In this document: piece after piece, positions 33,801 to 41,071 of the stretch | Layout of the letters: each line of letters opens with the position of its first letter | Numbering within the stretch: position 1 is the stretch's first letter | Assembly (NCBI GenBank): GCA_014360495.1 | Contig: JACIXR010000003.1 | Coordinates: 62,001-126,000, forward strand | DNA length: 64,000 bases | Origin: a bacterium | GTDB taxonomy: Bacteria; Armatimonadota; JACIXR01 | Direction: 5' to 3' | Notes under the pieces: generated by a model | Seen by the model: the letters and a program-made list of their open reading frames with translations, nothing else | The model's database searches: none | What the model was told of the DNA's origin: nothing | Translations under genes and position numbers: made by a program

Positions 33801-34405
33801 TTCCCTCCGGCACATTCACTCCCCCTCCAGATGGAGGACACGAGGTTCCCGCTATCACATTCGCCAACATAGATTCCACGGATGGAAGCTATGGAGTTGC
33901 TATCCTCAACGATTGCAAATATGGCTATGATGTGAAAAATGGAAGCATCCGCCTTACACTACTCAGAGGTTCCGTTGACCCCGACCCTCAAGCGGATATC
34001 GGCTATCATAAAGCCTCTTATGCGATATATCCCCATCAGGGGAATTGGCAGGAGGCAGAGGTTTTGAAAAAAGGCTGGGAATTCAATAACCCGCTCATAG
34101 TCTATCAAACGACAAATCACGAAGGAAAGCTTCCTCCTGAATGGGGATTTTTGAAAGTTGAAGGCGATGCGATAGCGACAGCGATAAAACTTGCGGAGGA
34201 TTCAAATTCCCTCATAATCCGCCTCGTTGAATTCAACGGCAGGAAAGCAAGAGCAACCATCACTTTCCCCGCCCCTATCTCCTCAGCCAACGAAACGAAC
34301 CTCCTCGAGAAAAAGATTAAACAGATTCCCTTCAATGGCAACCAAATCATGGTCAATCTCTCCCCTTATGAAATAAAAACCCTTGAGATAAGCCTAAAGA
34401 AGTGA
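30845..34405 (+). CDS. Secreted GH38 alpha-mannosidase with two N-terminal beta-sandwich domains
   Basis: About 1186 residues. Signal peptide MRHFKFLVFLFLFPYLLIPQ, then two GH2-type jelly-roll domains (about 55-200 with WKFQTDPNDIGLKEKWF, and 210-325 with WFRKVITVPENL and VGIDDEGEIYVDG). A helical linker precedes the GH38 domain: zinc residues in PQSHIDAAWLWRWPE (H407, D409) and the nucleophile D519 in GWSPDTFGHSW. YLIGPGDHGGGAT, LVLFNQFHDLLPGSGI and a complete GH38C region end in LSPYEIKTLEI. Start ATG 30845 is chosen for the signal peptide and the GGAGG upstream; an earlier in-frame codon would bury the signal. The cytoplasmic paralogue is at 23022. Together they predict stepwise removal of alpha-mannose. 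Confidence 0.93.
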   Translation: MRHFKFLVFLFLFPYLLIPQQDKISLLRERASYPLHSWRFILRDPTPSSLEGYVFVDISRDWKFQTDPNDIGLKEKWFSPSLDDSKWAKIDCGRPWEQQGYQDYDGIAWYRKVILIPKEWMGNPLFVIFGGVDDEYDLFVNGQKIAHYGGKSIGSVHESATYTDISRYVKYGEGNLIALRVNDWGVWGGPRKPPIVITPDKMVLSRLGIGFLSELDYDDSSWQMADIGFRWNVPESHGWFRKVITVPENLNGFPIEGKPLYFKVGIDDEGEIYVDGKLAQRFRWADGNVKLRNKAVPGEKILIVVRAINHPAEGRLMFAYLQTEEQKELEDLLNALQRLQNAKEWDKANSLHYEEIYNSALQTIDEKALQEGNIHLFRQSLAKATELVKEADSLMKRFANYIIPQSHIDAAWLWRWPETVDVCRFTFTQALDIMDKVPSYTFTQSAAQYYLWMQEKYPEIFKRIKQRVKEGRWGVVGGMWVESDLNMPNGEALVRQFLYGKRYFLSALGVDVKVGWSPDTFGHSWQLPQILKKSGIDYYFHYRCSRGPLYWWEGIDGSRVLVRTGEGGLNEMKKRYDLNCNMYLIGPGDHGGGATLKDVEEIVERSKSLVTPKMVFTTPETFYKQAEKEGKDIPVVKEELNFEFEGCYTSQAKQKYNNRKSEYAMLNTELLSTIANYLGIPYPKKDIEKNWHLVLFNQFHDLLPGSGIHAIYEDAQKQYNEVFAFTRKTINSALSSIAGKISTQGEGIPLLVFNPLSWERTDIAIGEVLAPAGTKDLEIFDFQGNRVNSQILDSITTTKGERIKVAFFAERIPGWGYKLFYAKPSNITPNYASRSDFKIDNQFYLGEIDPKSGNISRLYDKRAQREIFSAPANVLQVLGEGPGGMSAWVIHLDGNKWELNDSAYVIRKDGPLFTSFYTLHLFSNSSFDREIRFYKDIPRVDIIFYANWQERNRLLKVAFPTTLTSTRAFFEIPYAVIERPSDGRKLPSGTFTPPPDGGHEVPAITFANIDSTDGSYGVAILNDCKYGYDVKNGSIRLTLLRGSVDPDPQADIGYHKASYAIYPHQGNWQEAEVLKKGWEFNNPLIVYQTTNHEGKLPPEWGFLKVEGDAIATAIKLAEDSNSLIIRLVEFNGRKARATITFPAPISSANETNLLEKKIKQIPFNGNQIMVNLSPYEIKTLEISLKK

Positions 34406-35394
34406 AAATTCTCCTCCTTGCTCTTATTTTCGTTGTTAGTTCCTTCCCTTTACAGGAGGAATTTATCAGGAAAATAGGGGATAAGATATTGGAATATCAA
34501 GCGTCCGATGGAGCTCTTTTTCTTTATCCTCTAAAAAGGAATGATAACATCGTCATTCCCTATTTCTCCAACTATGCCTCAATTGGGCTTTGCCTTGCAT
34601 ATGGCAAAACGAAAGACAGAAAATACTTGGAAGGGGCAAAAGCTTGGCTAAACTGGTATGCTTCTCATCTTAATCCTGATGGAACAATCTTTGATTACAA
34701 AGGAATACCCTCAAAGCTCAAGCCAACGGGAGATTACGATTCAAGCGATGCCTACGCTGGAACCTTTATCACCGCTGTATGGTATTTCTATAAAGCATCC
34801 CAAGACAAACGCTATCTAAAAGAGATATATAAAGCGGTTAAGATTGCTGTTGAGGGGGTTAAGTTAACCCTTCAGGAAGACAACCTTACATATGCAAAAC
34901 CAAATTACCCAATCAAGTATCTGATGGACAATGTTGAGACTTGGCGTGGTATTAGAGATGCTGGAAGAATAGCCCACGCATTAGGATACAAAGAAGATGG
35001 TGACAATTTCACATCCCTCTCTTCAGCGATGTTGAAAAGCATTGAGGAGAATCTTTGGGACAAGGAACACAATTGCTATGCCTGGGAGCTTTCCCCAAAT
35101 GGTAAAAGGTCAAGTGGATTGAGCGGGTGGTATCCCGAGCAGATGGCGAATCTTATGGCAATCGCTTTGCTTCCCTTCTCGGAGAGAAGGAAAGAACTTT
35201 ACCTTGCAATGAAGGAGAAGCTTTCTCCGTTTAATGAAACCGACCTCGAAAAGCTAATTTGGTGGGGAATGGCGGCGAAAGGGGCCAAAGACGACGGGGA
35301 TGTAGAACTATTTCTCAAAAGGATTTTTGAAAGCGATTTTTTAAGCCTTATCCCTCCACTTTTAGGACATTTGCTCTATATAATCACTGATTAG
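34402..35394 (+). CDS. Secreted alpha/alpha-barrel (six-hairpin) glycosidase-like protein
   Basis: Protein of 330 residues starting at GTG 34402, which overlaps the stop of the GH38 gene (GTGA), so it is translationally coupled. Signal peptide MKILLLALIFVVSSFP. The rest is helical with repeated segments typical of (alpha/alpha)6 barrels: SIGLCLAYGKTKDRKYLEGAKAWLNWY, YDSSDAYAGTFITAVWYFY, RGIRDAGRIAHALGY and GWYPEQMANLMAIALL. No family number can be assigned by eye. It overlaps the convergent zinc-ribbon gene by 11 bases. Likely part of the mannoside-degrading set; substrate unknown. Confidence 0.75.
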   Translation: MKILLLALIFVVSSFPLQEEFIRKIGDKILEYQASDGALFLYPLKRNDNIVIPYFSNYASIGLCLAYGKTKDRKYLEGAKAWLNWYASHLNPDGTIFDYKGIPSKLKPTGDYDSSDAYAGTFITAVWYFYKASQDKRYLKEIYKAVKIAVEGVKLTLQEDNLTYAKPNYPIKYLMDNVETWRGIRDAGRIAHALGYKEDGDNFTSLSSAMLKSIEENLWDKEHNCYAWELSPNGKRSSGLSGWYPEQMANLMAIALLPFSERRKELYLAMKEKLSPFNETDLEKLIWWGMAAKGAKDDGDVELFLKRIFESDFLSLIPPLLGHLLYIITD

Positions 35395-36352
35395 GAAATT
35401 GGTAGAAGGAATGATGCCATAAAACATCGCGGAAGAGGGAGAGGATTGTTTCCTCTGTGGCTTGCAGTATTTCCTCACGGCTTATCGTTCCTTGAAACGC
35501 TTGCTCAGTGGATGAATCAATGGGAACAAGAAGCCTCAAAGTGAAAGATTTTATCTCGGCGTCCGCCTTCGTAGCTGCTTGTAAAACGGGAAGAGAGATT
35601 TTCATCAAAAGAGCCAGCACATCCTGGTAATTGAAAGGAACTCTGGAGAATATGTCAATAATAGCTTTCTGATTGACGGCGTCCACTACAACTCTCACTC
35701 TTTCTATCCCCGGAATCTGGGCGTTCATTATCCATTGCCTTATATTTTCCTCCCTTGGAGTATATGGAGAGGCGGGGGGCGCCTCCTCAGTGGGAGTAGG
35801 AAGGGAAATGGGAGGAGTAGGAGAAGAAGGGGGCAAGTTGGGGATGTAAGATGGATAATTTATGGAAAGTTCCGCCTTGGAATGTCTCCATTGAATGAAG
35901 AGGAAAATAGAGAACGAAATCAACATAAGGGCAAATGCTAAGGCTCCCCAAGTTATCATCTTCCCTTTGGATTGTTTTTCTCTCTCCGCTAAAATCCTCT
36001 TCACCCTTTCCAGTTTCTTCTTGTCGGCTTGTGATGAAGGCGCAAGCTCAACAGCTAGTTCATACCACTCTTTCGCTTCCTCCCACCTCCCTTGGTCAGC
36101 ATATATATCCCCTAAAAGGGAATGAGCGGCGGGATTGTTTGGATAACGACGGAGAACCTCTATGCACTTATTCTCCGCTTCCTGCCACAGTCCTCTAACC
36201 CTATATAAATTAGCTGTAGCCAAGAGGGAATAGACCTCCCTCTCCATTCCCCAGTCTCCGGAGTCCCCGAATTTCTCCTCTATGGGAGCTCCACAGTAGG
36301 GACAAGCAACAGCGTCATCGGGAATCTCGGCTCCACAGTGCCCACAAATCAT
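35384..36352 (-). CDS. Zinc-ribbon, TPR and single-TM protein
   Basis: Protein of 322 residues. N-terminal zinc ribbon (C3-GH-C6 and C17-PY-C20), about two to three TPR-like helical pairs (residues 38-118, NPAAHSLLGDIYADQGRWEEAKEWYELAVELAPSS region), a transmembrane helix at about 133-152, a Pro/Ser-rich linker, and a C-terminal domain of about 110 residues with VVVDAVNQKAIIDIFSRV. This topology places the zinc ribbon and TPRs in the cytoplasm and the C-terminal part outside. Its start lies 1 base after the GGDEF stop, so they probably share regulation. The function is unknown, perhaps protein-protein contact in signalling or envelope assembly. Confidence 0.82.
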   Translation of the reverse strand: MICGHCGAEIPDDAVACPYCGAPIEEKFGDSGDWGMEREVYSLLATANLYRVRGLWQEAENKCIEVLRRYPNNPAAHSLLGDIYADQGRWEEAKEWYELAVELAPSSQADKKKLERVKRILAEREKQSKGKMITWGALAFALMLISFSIFLFIQWRHSKAELSINYPSYIPNLPPSSPTPPISLPTPTEEAPPASPYTPREENIRQWIMNAQIPGIERVRVVVDAVNQKAIIDIFSRVPFNYQDVLALLMKISLPVLQAATKADAEIKSFTLRLLVPIDSSTEQAFQGTISREEILQATEETILSLFRDVLWHHSFYQFPNQ

Positions 36353-36353
36353 C

Positions 36354-37886
36354 TCATCCTACCTCTATTCTATCTCCGCCCTTTGATTTTGCCTTGTACA
36401 ATAACTCGTCTGCCCTGTGAAGAAATTCCCCCATTCCCTCTCCCATTCTATACATAGTTAAGCCACCGCTAACAGTAATAACTTTATCTCCTGCGGAGAG
36501 CCCGAGCTTCTTTACGCTATCCCTTATCCTTTCACAAACAATCATAGCATCATTAACCTCGATATGAGGGAAAAGTATGGCGAATTCATCTCCCCCATAG
36601 CGAGCGAGTATATCGGTTTTACGAACGAGCTTCTTCATAGTTCGGCTTATTTTACGCAAGACCTCGCCTCCAGCTAAATGTCCATATTTATCATTATAAG
36701 CTTTAAACCCATCTATGTCCAAAAACACCAGGGAAATAGGTATCTTATAACGATTAGCCCTATTGATATCTTCTCGTAAAAAATAGAGGAAATATCTCCT
36801 GTTAGCGAGGGAAGTCAAAGGGTCGGTAGCAGCAACCTCAACCGCCTTTTCCAAGTAGAGGATTTTCTCAATCGCCGGCATTACTTCCCCGAATATGTCT
36901 ATCAAAACCTCTTCCTCTTCTTCGCTGAACTCCTCGTCCCTCTCCAAAATCACCTCTCCATTGAAATCAGAGCCTGCAAACCGCCTTCGCAAACGAAAAG
37001 TTTCACCATCTCTTTTATCCCCTGGTGGAGGGGTAGATTGAAAGGAAAGTGGCTCAACCTCCTTCCCTTCAACAGATAAAGAATATCTCGTTGAGGGAAT
37101 ATTTTCCAATATATATTTCAAAACTGTTCCCATCGCCTCTTTGAAACTTTCCTGTTCCAAAACCTCCTTACCCAACGGCCAGAAGATTTGCAATCTGTTT
37201 ATCATCTTCTTCAATCTCCTATAATCGTTAACAAATAATCCAAGTGTGGCACTACCACCTCCTAAAATCGGTGCCCATATCAATAAGAACAGCCCTTCGT
37301 CCTTATATCCTAAAATTCTTCCATATAATATCCCCCAAATGAGTGGTATGAAGCCAGCCAATCCCCCTAACCACCCGCTCTCCCAAGTAATGATTGAGAA
37401 GGGAATACACATCATAAGTAGGAGTGAAGGATAATGGAAAACAGGGAAAGAAGGAAAGAAAGCTCCCAATAGGATGAGGTCTGTAATAATTGTTAGCCAA
37501 AGAACTGCCCCCTTATGAAGGATGGGATAAAAGAGAAGCTGCGCCCACAAAGAAAAGACTATGATAATATGAATGGGGAATCTGAAATCCGAGGTGCTTA
37601 AGCCGAGAGCCATCAAAACTATCATTAATAGGGCGAACATCGTGAAGCGAGCACACCTAATGGGTGATTTACTCTTTATCGCATAAATCCCCGGCAAAAT
37701 TAGAAGCCAGGAGCAAAGAGAAACAACCAATCTTTCTCCAACATTTGCCCCATAGCCCGCTGCGAGAAGAAGGACGGAGAAAAACACTAAAGCGAGGATT
37801 AATGTGGATATAACAATAGGGAAGATGCTTCTTCCCCGAGTTACATTTCCTTTTCCAGAAGGGATATCATTCGTAAAACCGGGCAA
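36354..37886 (-). CDS. Membrane-bound GGDEF diguanylate cyclase
   Basis: Protein of 510 residues. N-terminal membrane region with about eight helices (residues 20-235), a linker/sensor stretch (about 240-345), then a GGDEF domain (about 350-508). The signature ARYGGDEFAILFP is intact, and an inhibitory RxxD site (RKTD) sits exactly five residues before it, so product inhibition by c-di-GMP is expected. TDPLTSLANRRYFLYFL and SLVFLDIDGFKAYND are complete. It should synthesise c-di-GMP in response to an unknown membrane signal. The start TTG 37886 overlaps the DUF763 gene by 20 bases, with AAGGAAAC upstream. Confidence 0.9.
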   Translation of the reverse strand: MPGFTNDIPSGKGNVTRGRSIFPIVISTLILALVFFSVLLLAAGYGANVGERLVVSLCSWLLILPGIYAIKSKSPIRCARFTMFALLMIVLMALGLSTSDFRFPIHIIIVFSLWAQLLFYPILHKGAVLWLTIITDLILLGAFFPSFPVFHYPSLLLMMCIPFSIITWESGWLGGLAGFIPLIWGILYGRILGYKDEGLFLLIWAPILGGGSATLGLFVNDYRRLKKMINRLQIFWPLGKEVLEQESFKEAMGTVLKYILENIPSTRYSLSVEGKEVEPLSFQSTPPPGDKRDGETFRLRRRFAGSDFNGEVILERDEEFSEEEEEVLIDIFGEVMPAIEKILYLEKAVEVAATDPLTSLANRRYFLYFLREDINRANRYKIPISLVFLDIDGFKAYNDKYGHLAGGEVLRKISRTMKKLVRKTDILARYGGDEFAILFPHIEVNDAMIVCERIRDSVKKLGLSAGDKVITVSGGLTMYRMGEGMGEFLHRADELLYKAKSKGGDRIEVG

Positions 37887-38931
37887 GTTTCCTTAAAACC
37901 TCCCACTTATCCTTTTTCCCTAACTTTGCCAGCCTTACAGCCTCCTCCAATACCTGGATGGTTTTTTCGTAAGTTTTCCTATTTACCGGATAAGGATGTC
38001 CGTCTTTCCCGCCGTGAGCGAAGGAAAACTTCACTGGGTCCCGATAGGAAGGCTTGGCTCCAAAGATTAGCTCCCCAAGGAGCGCCAATGCCCTTATCGT
38101 GGCTGACCCTACCCCCTCAATGCCAAGGAGCTCTTCAAAATCCCTTGGTTTTCGCTCGTAAGTTTTCAGCAACACCTTCCTTAAGCTTTCTTTTCTGATT
38201 ACCACTGGATGCTCTTTGGGAAGCCGAAGAACTTCTATTCTCTCCAGCTCCTTAAGGGTTTTCTCGGGTCGTTCGGAGGAAAGAAGAGTCACAGCTTCCC
38301 TCGCCTTTCCACTTTCCTTCGCCACCATATTCAAGACGGTTTTTTCAACCATTTGAGAAACTATGGATGAATGCGGTTCACATACGAAATCGCATACCTC
38401 ATCGCTCAACCAGTGATAGCGACGAGCATAGCCTGTCCTCTCGTTCATCCCCTGCTGTATAACACACCACTTCCCAGACCTCGTGAAAATGAATGTATGA
38501 TGATAGATTTGATAACCATCCTGAAGAGCAGAGTTATCCACTTTAGCGGACATCCTTGAAGCATATATCAAATGTCCCACCTCCATACCCTCCTTATCGC
38601 CCACCATTTCTATCTCCTGTGGAGTTTTGAGGGATGTTTTCCCTTTCCCTCCCGCAATCCATAGCCCCAAATCCCTTTCCATCCCTCTTATTCCCTCCTT
38701 CAATGCCCCACATAGTGTGGTAGTTAGCCCAGAGGAATGCCAATCAAATCCCAAAAGGCAACCAAGAGCTTGAAACCAAAACGGGTCGGAAAGCCTCCTC
38801 AAAACCTCCTCACTACCGTATTCCTCAGCTATCCCCTCTATTATCCCCCTACCCAACCGCTTCATCTTCACAAAAAGCCAGGGAGGACAAGCACCGTAAT
38901 GCAAAGGACTATCAGCTATTCCCCTTCTCAC
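37867..38931 (-). CDS. DUF763 family protein
   Basis: Protein of 354 residues with the conserved DUF763 start (MRRGIADSPLHYGACPPWLF), the SDPFWFQALGCLLGFDWHSSGLTT block, GHLIYASRMSAKVDNSALQDGYQIYHH and a helix-hairpin-helix-like LLGIEGVGSATIRALALLGEL. The family occurs in archaea and thermophilic bacteria and has no established reaction; the HhH suggests nucleic-acid binding and DNA repair has been suspected (inference). GTG start after AAAAGGGGAA, overlapping mazG by 20 bases. Operon with mazG upstream and GGDEF downstream. Confidence 0.88.
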   Translation of the reverse strand: MRRGIADSPLHYGACPPWLFVKMKRLGRGIIEGIAEEYGSEEVLRRLSDPFWFQALGCLLGFDWHSSGLTTTLCGALKEGIRGMERDLGLWIAGGKGKTSLKTPQEIEMVGDKEGMEVGHLIYASRMSAKVDNSALQDGYQIYHHTFIFTRSGKWCVIQQGMNERTGYARRYHWLSDEVCDFVCEPHSSIVSQMVEKTVLNMVAKESGKAREAVTLLSSERPEKTLKELERIEVLRLPKEHPVVIRKESLRKVLLKTYERKPRDFEELLGIEGVGSATIRALALLGELIFGAKPSYRDPVKFSFAHGGKDGHPYPVNRKTYEKTIQVLEEAVRLAKLGKKDKWEVLRKLARFYE

Positions 38932-39682
38932 TTCCCCTTTTAGCCTCCTCCCAGATCTCGTCCATTTCCTCCAGACTCATATCTTTAAGGTTAACACCCT
39001 TCTCTTTTGCTCTTGCCTCTATTTGGCTAAATCTCTCTATAAATCTTCCCGTTGCCTTGCGAAGAGCGGACTCGGGGTCAATTCCTAAGTGGCGAGATAG
39101 ATTGACGAGGACAAACAAAACATCTCCCATTTCCTCTTCCAACCCTTCCCTCTTATCCATAGCTTCTTTTAATTCCTTCAACTCCTCTTCCACCTTCGCC
39201 CAAACATCTTCTGCCTTTTCCCAGTCAAACCCCACCGCCTTAGCCTTCTCAGTTATCCTGTATGCCTTCAGAAGAGCGGGCAAATCCTTGGGAACACCCG
39301 CCAGGACGGAATCCCTGCCCTCTTCATTTTTTATCTCCTCCCACTGCTTTAAAACTTCCACACCAGTTTGCAAATTCCTGTTCCCAAATACATGGGGATG
39401 TCTGCGGATTAGCTTCTCCTTTGTCTCCCTTAGAACATCAAAAAGAGTGAAAGAACCTTCTTCCTCCCCAACAACAGAATGGAATATCACCTGAATCAAT
39501 ATATCCCCCAGCTCCTCTTTCAATTCCTTGGGATTTTTACTATCAATGGCTTCAGCTGCCTCAAAACACTCCTCAATGAGATATTTTCTCATGGACTCGT
39601 GCGTTTGCTCCCTATCCCAGGGGCATTCCTTTCTTATCCTCCTTATTGTTTCAACCAGCTGGGCGAATTCCTCTCCTTCCAT
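38912..39682 (-). CDS. mazG: Nucleoside triphosphate pyrophosphohydrolase MazG
   Basis: House-cleaning pyrophosphohydrolase of 256 residues with two MazG helical domains. The first has LVETIRRIRKECPWDREQTHESMRKYLIEE followed by EELGDILIQVIFHS (Glu/Asp metal ligands). The second has EKAEDVWAKVEEELKELKEA and EEEMGDVLFVLVNLSRHLGIDPESAL. It converts NTPs or damaged dNTPs to monophosphates plus pyrophosphate. Length and motif order match canonical bacterial MazG. ATG start after AAGGGTTAACG, 2 bases after the DUF6485 stop. Confidence 0.95.
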   Translation of the reverse strand: MEGEEFAQLVETIRRIRKECPWDREQTHESMRKYLIEECFEAAEAIDSKNPKELKEELGDILIQVIFHSVVGEEEGSFTLFDVLRETKEKLIRRHPHVFGNRNLQTGVEVLKQWEEIKNEEGRDSVLAGVPKDLPALLKAYRITEKAKAVGFDWEKAEDVWAKVEEELKELKEAMDKREGLEEEMGDVLFVLVNLSRHLGIDPESALRKATGRFIERFSQIEARAKEKGVNLKDMSLEEMDEIWEEAKRGSEKGNS

Positions 39683-39684
39683 CG

Positions 39685-39882
39685 TTAACCCTTCTGAAGA
39701 GAAAGAAATCTCCTTATGCTTCTATCATAAGTCCTCTCCACTTCTGGAGGGAAGAAACACGCAGGAAGCTCCTTATGGGAAAGGTGGTATCTTAGACATT
39801 CACAGCAGATTCCTTTCCTAGGACAAGGTTCGTATGTGCAGTTGCAACGGGATAGATTGATATCCAACTTGCATTCTCTCAT
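39685..39882 (-). CDS. Small Cys-rich DUF6485-type protein
   Basis: A 65-residue protein with six Cys (RECKL, RCNCTYEPCPRKGICCECLRYH) and a C-terminal PPEVERTYDRSIRRFL. The spacing suggests binding of zinc or an iron-sulphur cluster. It starts at ATG 39882 after AAGGAGGGATTTTT and has a strong promoter, so it is a real gene. It leads the operon with mazG. The family is widespread in anaerobic and thermophilic bacteria but its role is unknown. Confidence 0.85.
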   Translation of the reverse strand: MRECKLDINLSRCNCTYEPCPRKGICCECLRYHLSHKELPACFFPPEVERTYDRSIRRFLSLQKG

Positions 39883-39909
39883 AAAAATCCCTCCTTACTT
39901 TTTTCAGAA

Positions 39910-39938
39910 AATATATAGTCAAAACAGAATTTAGTCAA
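39910..39938 (-). promoter_or_regulatory. Promoter of the DUF6485-mazG operon
   Basis: TTGACT (39938-39933), 17-base spacer, TATATT (39915-39910) on the minus strand. It is back-to-back with the RicT promoter, leaving 26 bases between the two -35 boxes. Confidence 0.75.
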
Positions 39939-39964
39939 GAAATAGGAAATCTTATCCCGGTGAT

Positions 39965-39992
39965 TTGACAATCCATTTATATCTTTTAATAT
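39965..39992 (+). promoter_or_regulatory. Promoter of the RicT-like gene, predicted leaderless
   Basis: TTGACA (39965-39970), 16-base spacer, TAATAT (39987-39992). Only 11 bases separate the -10 box from ATG 40004, and no Shine-Dalgarno exists, so the mRNA should begin at or a few bases before the start codon. Confidence 0.7.
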
Positions 39993-40003
39993 TATTTTTT
40001 GAG

Positions 40004-40792
40004 ATGGCAAAGGCTATAGTTACCTATGGGAAAATAGAAAACACACTGGTCTGCGATACAAAAGGCCTCCCCTTGAAAGAGGGAGATAGTGTAGTGGTTA
40101 AAACTCCCAGAGGAGAGGAGCTGGGAACAGTTGAGGAGATAAGAGATGATGCATCTGGTGAGGAAAGCGAAGGGGAAATTCTCCGCTTAGCAACTCCTGC
40201 GGATTTAGCACTTTATAAAGAAAGAGAAGAGAAGGCTAAGGAAGCATTCCCGATTTGCGAGGAGGAAATTGAGAAACACCATCTCCCTATGAAACTCATA
40301 GCAGCGGAGTATACGCTTGATGGAACCCACCTTATATTTTATTTCAGCGCTCAAGAGAGAGTTGATTTTCGCGCCCTCGTGAGGTCGTTGGCAAGCATCT
40401 TTAAGGTTCGCATTGAATTGACGCAAATAGGGGCAAGGGATGAAGCAAAACGGTTTGGTGGTATCGGACCCTGCGGAAGGCTATGCTGTTGCTATCTCTT
40501 TCTCAACTCCTTCCGCTCCATATCCCTAAAGATGCTCAGGGAACAAAACCTTTTCGCCAATCCAAGCAAGCTAACAGGCACCTGTGGCAGACTAATGTGT
40601 TGTCTCGCTTACGAGCTGGAGTATTATCAGAAATTGAGAGAAGAACTACCCCCTATAGGGGCAGAGGTAGTGACCCCTCAAGGCAAGGGGAAAGTCGTTG
40701 ATTTGAACTTCCTAAAAGAATTAGTCCTCGTAGAAATTGAGGAAAAAGGCGTGATGCCCTTCCCCAAGGAGGAGATTAATTTCCCTCGTTAA
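40004..40792 (+). CDS. ricT: PSP1-domain protein, RicT-like iron-sulphur cluster subunit
   Basis: Protein of 262 residues with the PSP1 C-terminal domain. Cys clusters GPCGRLCCCYLF and GTCGRLMCCLAYE bracket the motif KMLREQNLFANPSKLTG, the hallmark of RicT (YaaT) proteins. In Bacillus RicT pairs with RicA/RicF to form a [4Fe-4S] complex affecting RNase Y processing; no ricA or ricF is seen here. The N-terminus (about 1-90) is a small beta domain with EGDSVVVKTPRGEELGTVEE. Start ATG 40004 is chosen because the promoter ends 11 bases upstream; an earlier in-frame codon lies inside the promoter. Next is an FmdB-like gene with its own promoter. Confidence 0.88.
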   Translation: MAKAIVTYGKIENTLVCDTKGLPLKEGDSVVVKTPRGEELGTVEEIRDDASGEESEGEILRLATPADLALYKEREEKAKEAFPICEEEIEKHHLPMKLIAAEYTLDGTHLIFYFSAQERVDFRALVRSLASIFKVRIELTQIGARDEAKRFGGIGPCGRLCCCYLFLNSFRSISLKMLREQNLFANPSKLTGTCGRLMCCLAYELEYYQKLREELPPIGAEVVTPQGKGKVVDLNFLKELVLVEIEEKGVMPFPKEEINFPR

Positions 40793-40795
40793 TGT

Positions 40796-40824
40796 TTGGC
40801 TATTATCCGCTATCTGGTTATAAT
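40796..40824 (+). promoter_or_regulatory. Promoter of the FmdB-metG operon
   Basis: TTGGCT (40796-40801), 17-base spacer, TATAAT (40819-40824), 31 bases before the FmdB-like start codon. Confidence 0.75.
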
Positions 40825-40855
40825 TTAAATGAAAATTTTGGAGGTGAACTGCGAT

Positions 40856-41071
40856 ATGCCTATCTATGAGTTCCTCTGTGAGAATTGTGGGCATAAGTTC
40901 TCTACTCTTTGCAAGGTTGGGGAAGAAGTTCCCTGCCCCGTGTGTGGAGGGGAAACGCAAAGGCTTTTCTCCACTTTCGCAATCGGCTCCAATAATTCCT
41001 CCGGTGAAAGCACTTCCTCCTCATCCTGCTCCACCTGTACACTGCCTTCTTGTAGCACTTGTAAGCTGTAA
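40856..41071 (+). CDS. FmdB family zinc-ribbon protein
   Basis: A 71-residue protein opening MPIYEFLCENCGHKF, with the second knuckle CPVCGGE, the classical FmdB zinc ribbon. A Ser-rich tail ends in CSTCTLPSCSTCKL, which adds a second Cys set that could bind another metal. The start ATG 40856 is chosen because GGAGGTGAACTGCGAT precedes it and it gives the standard family N-terminus; an in-frame upstream ATG would add nine residues. It overlaps metG by one base. Its role is uncharacterised, perhaps transcriptional or metal-related. Confidence 0.88.
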   Translation: MPIYEFLCENCGHKFSTLCKVGEEVPCPVCGGETQRLFSTFAIGSNNSSGESTSSSSCSTCTLPSCSTCKL

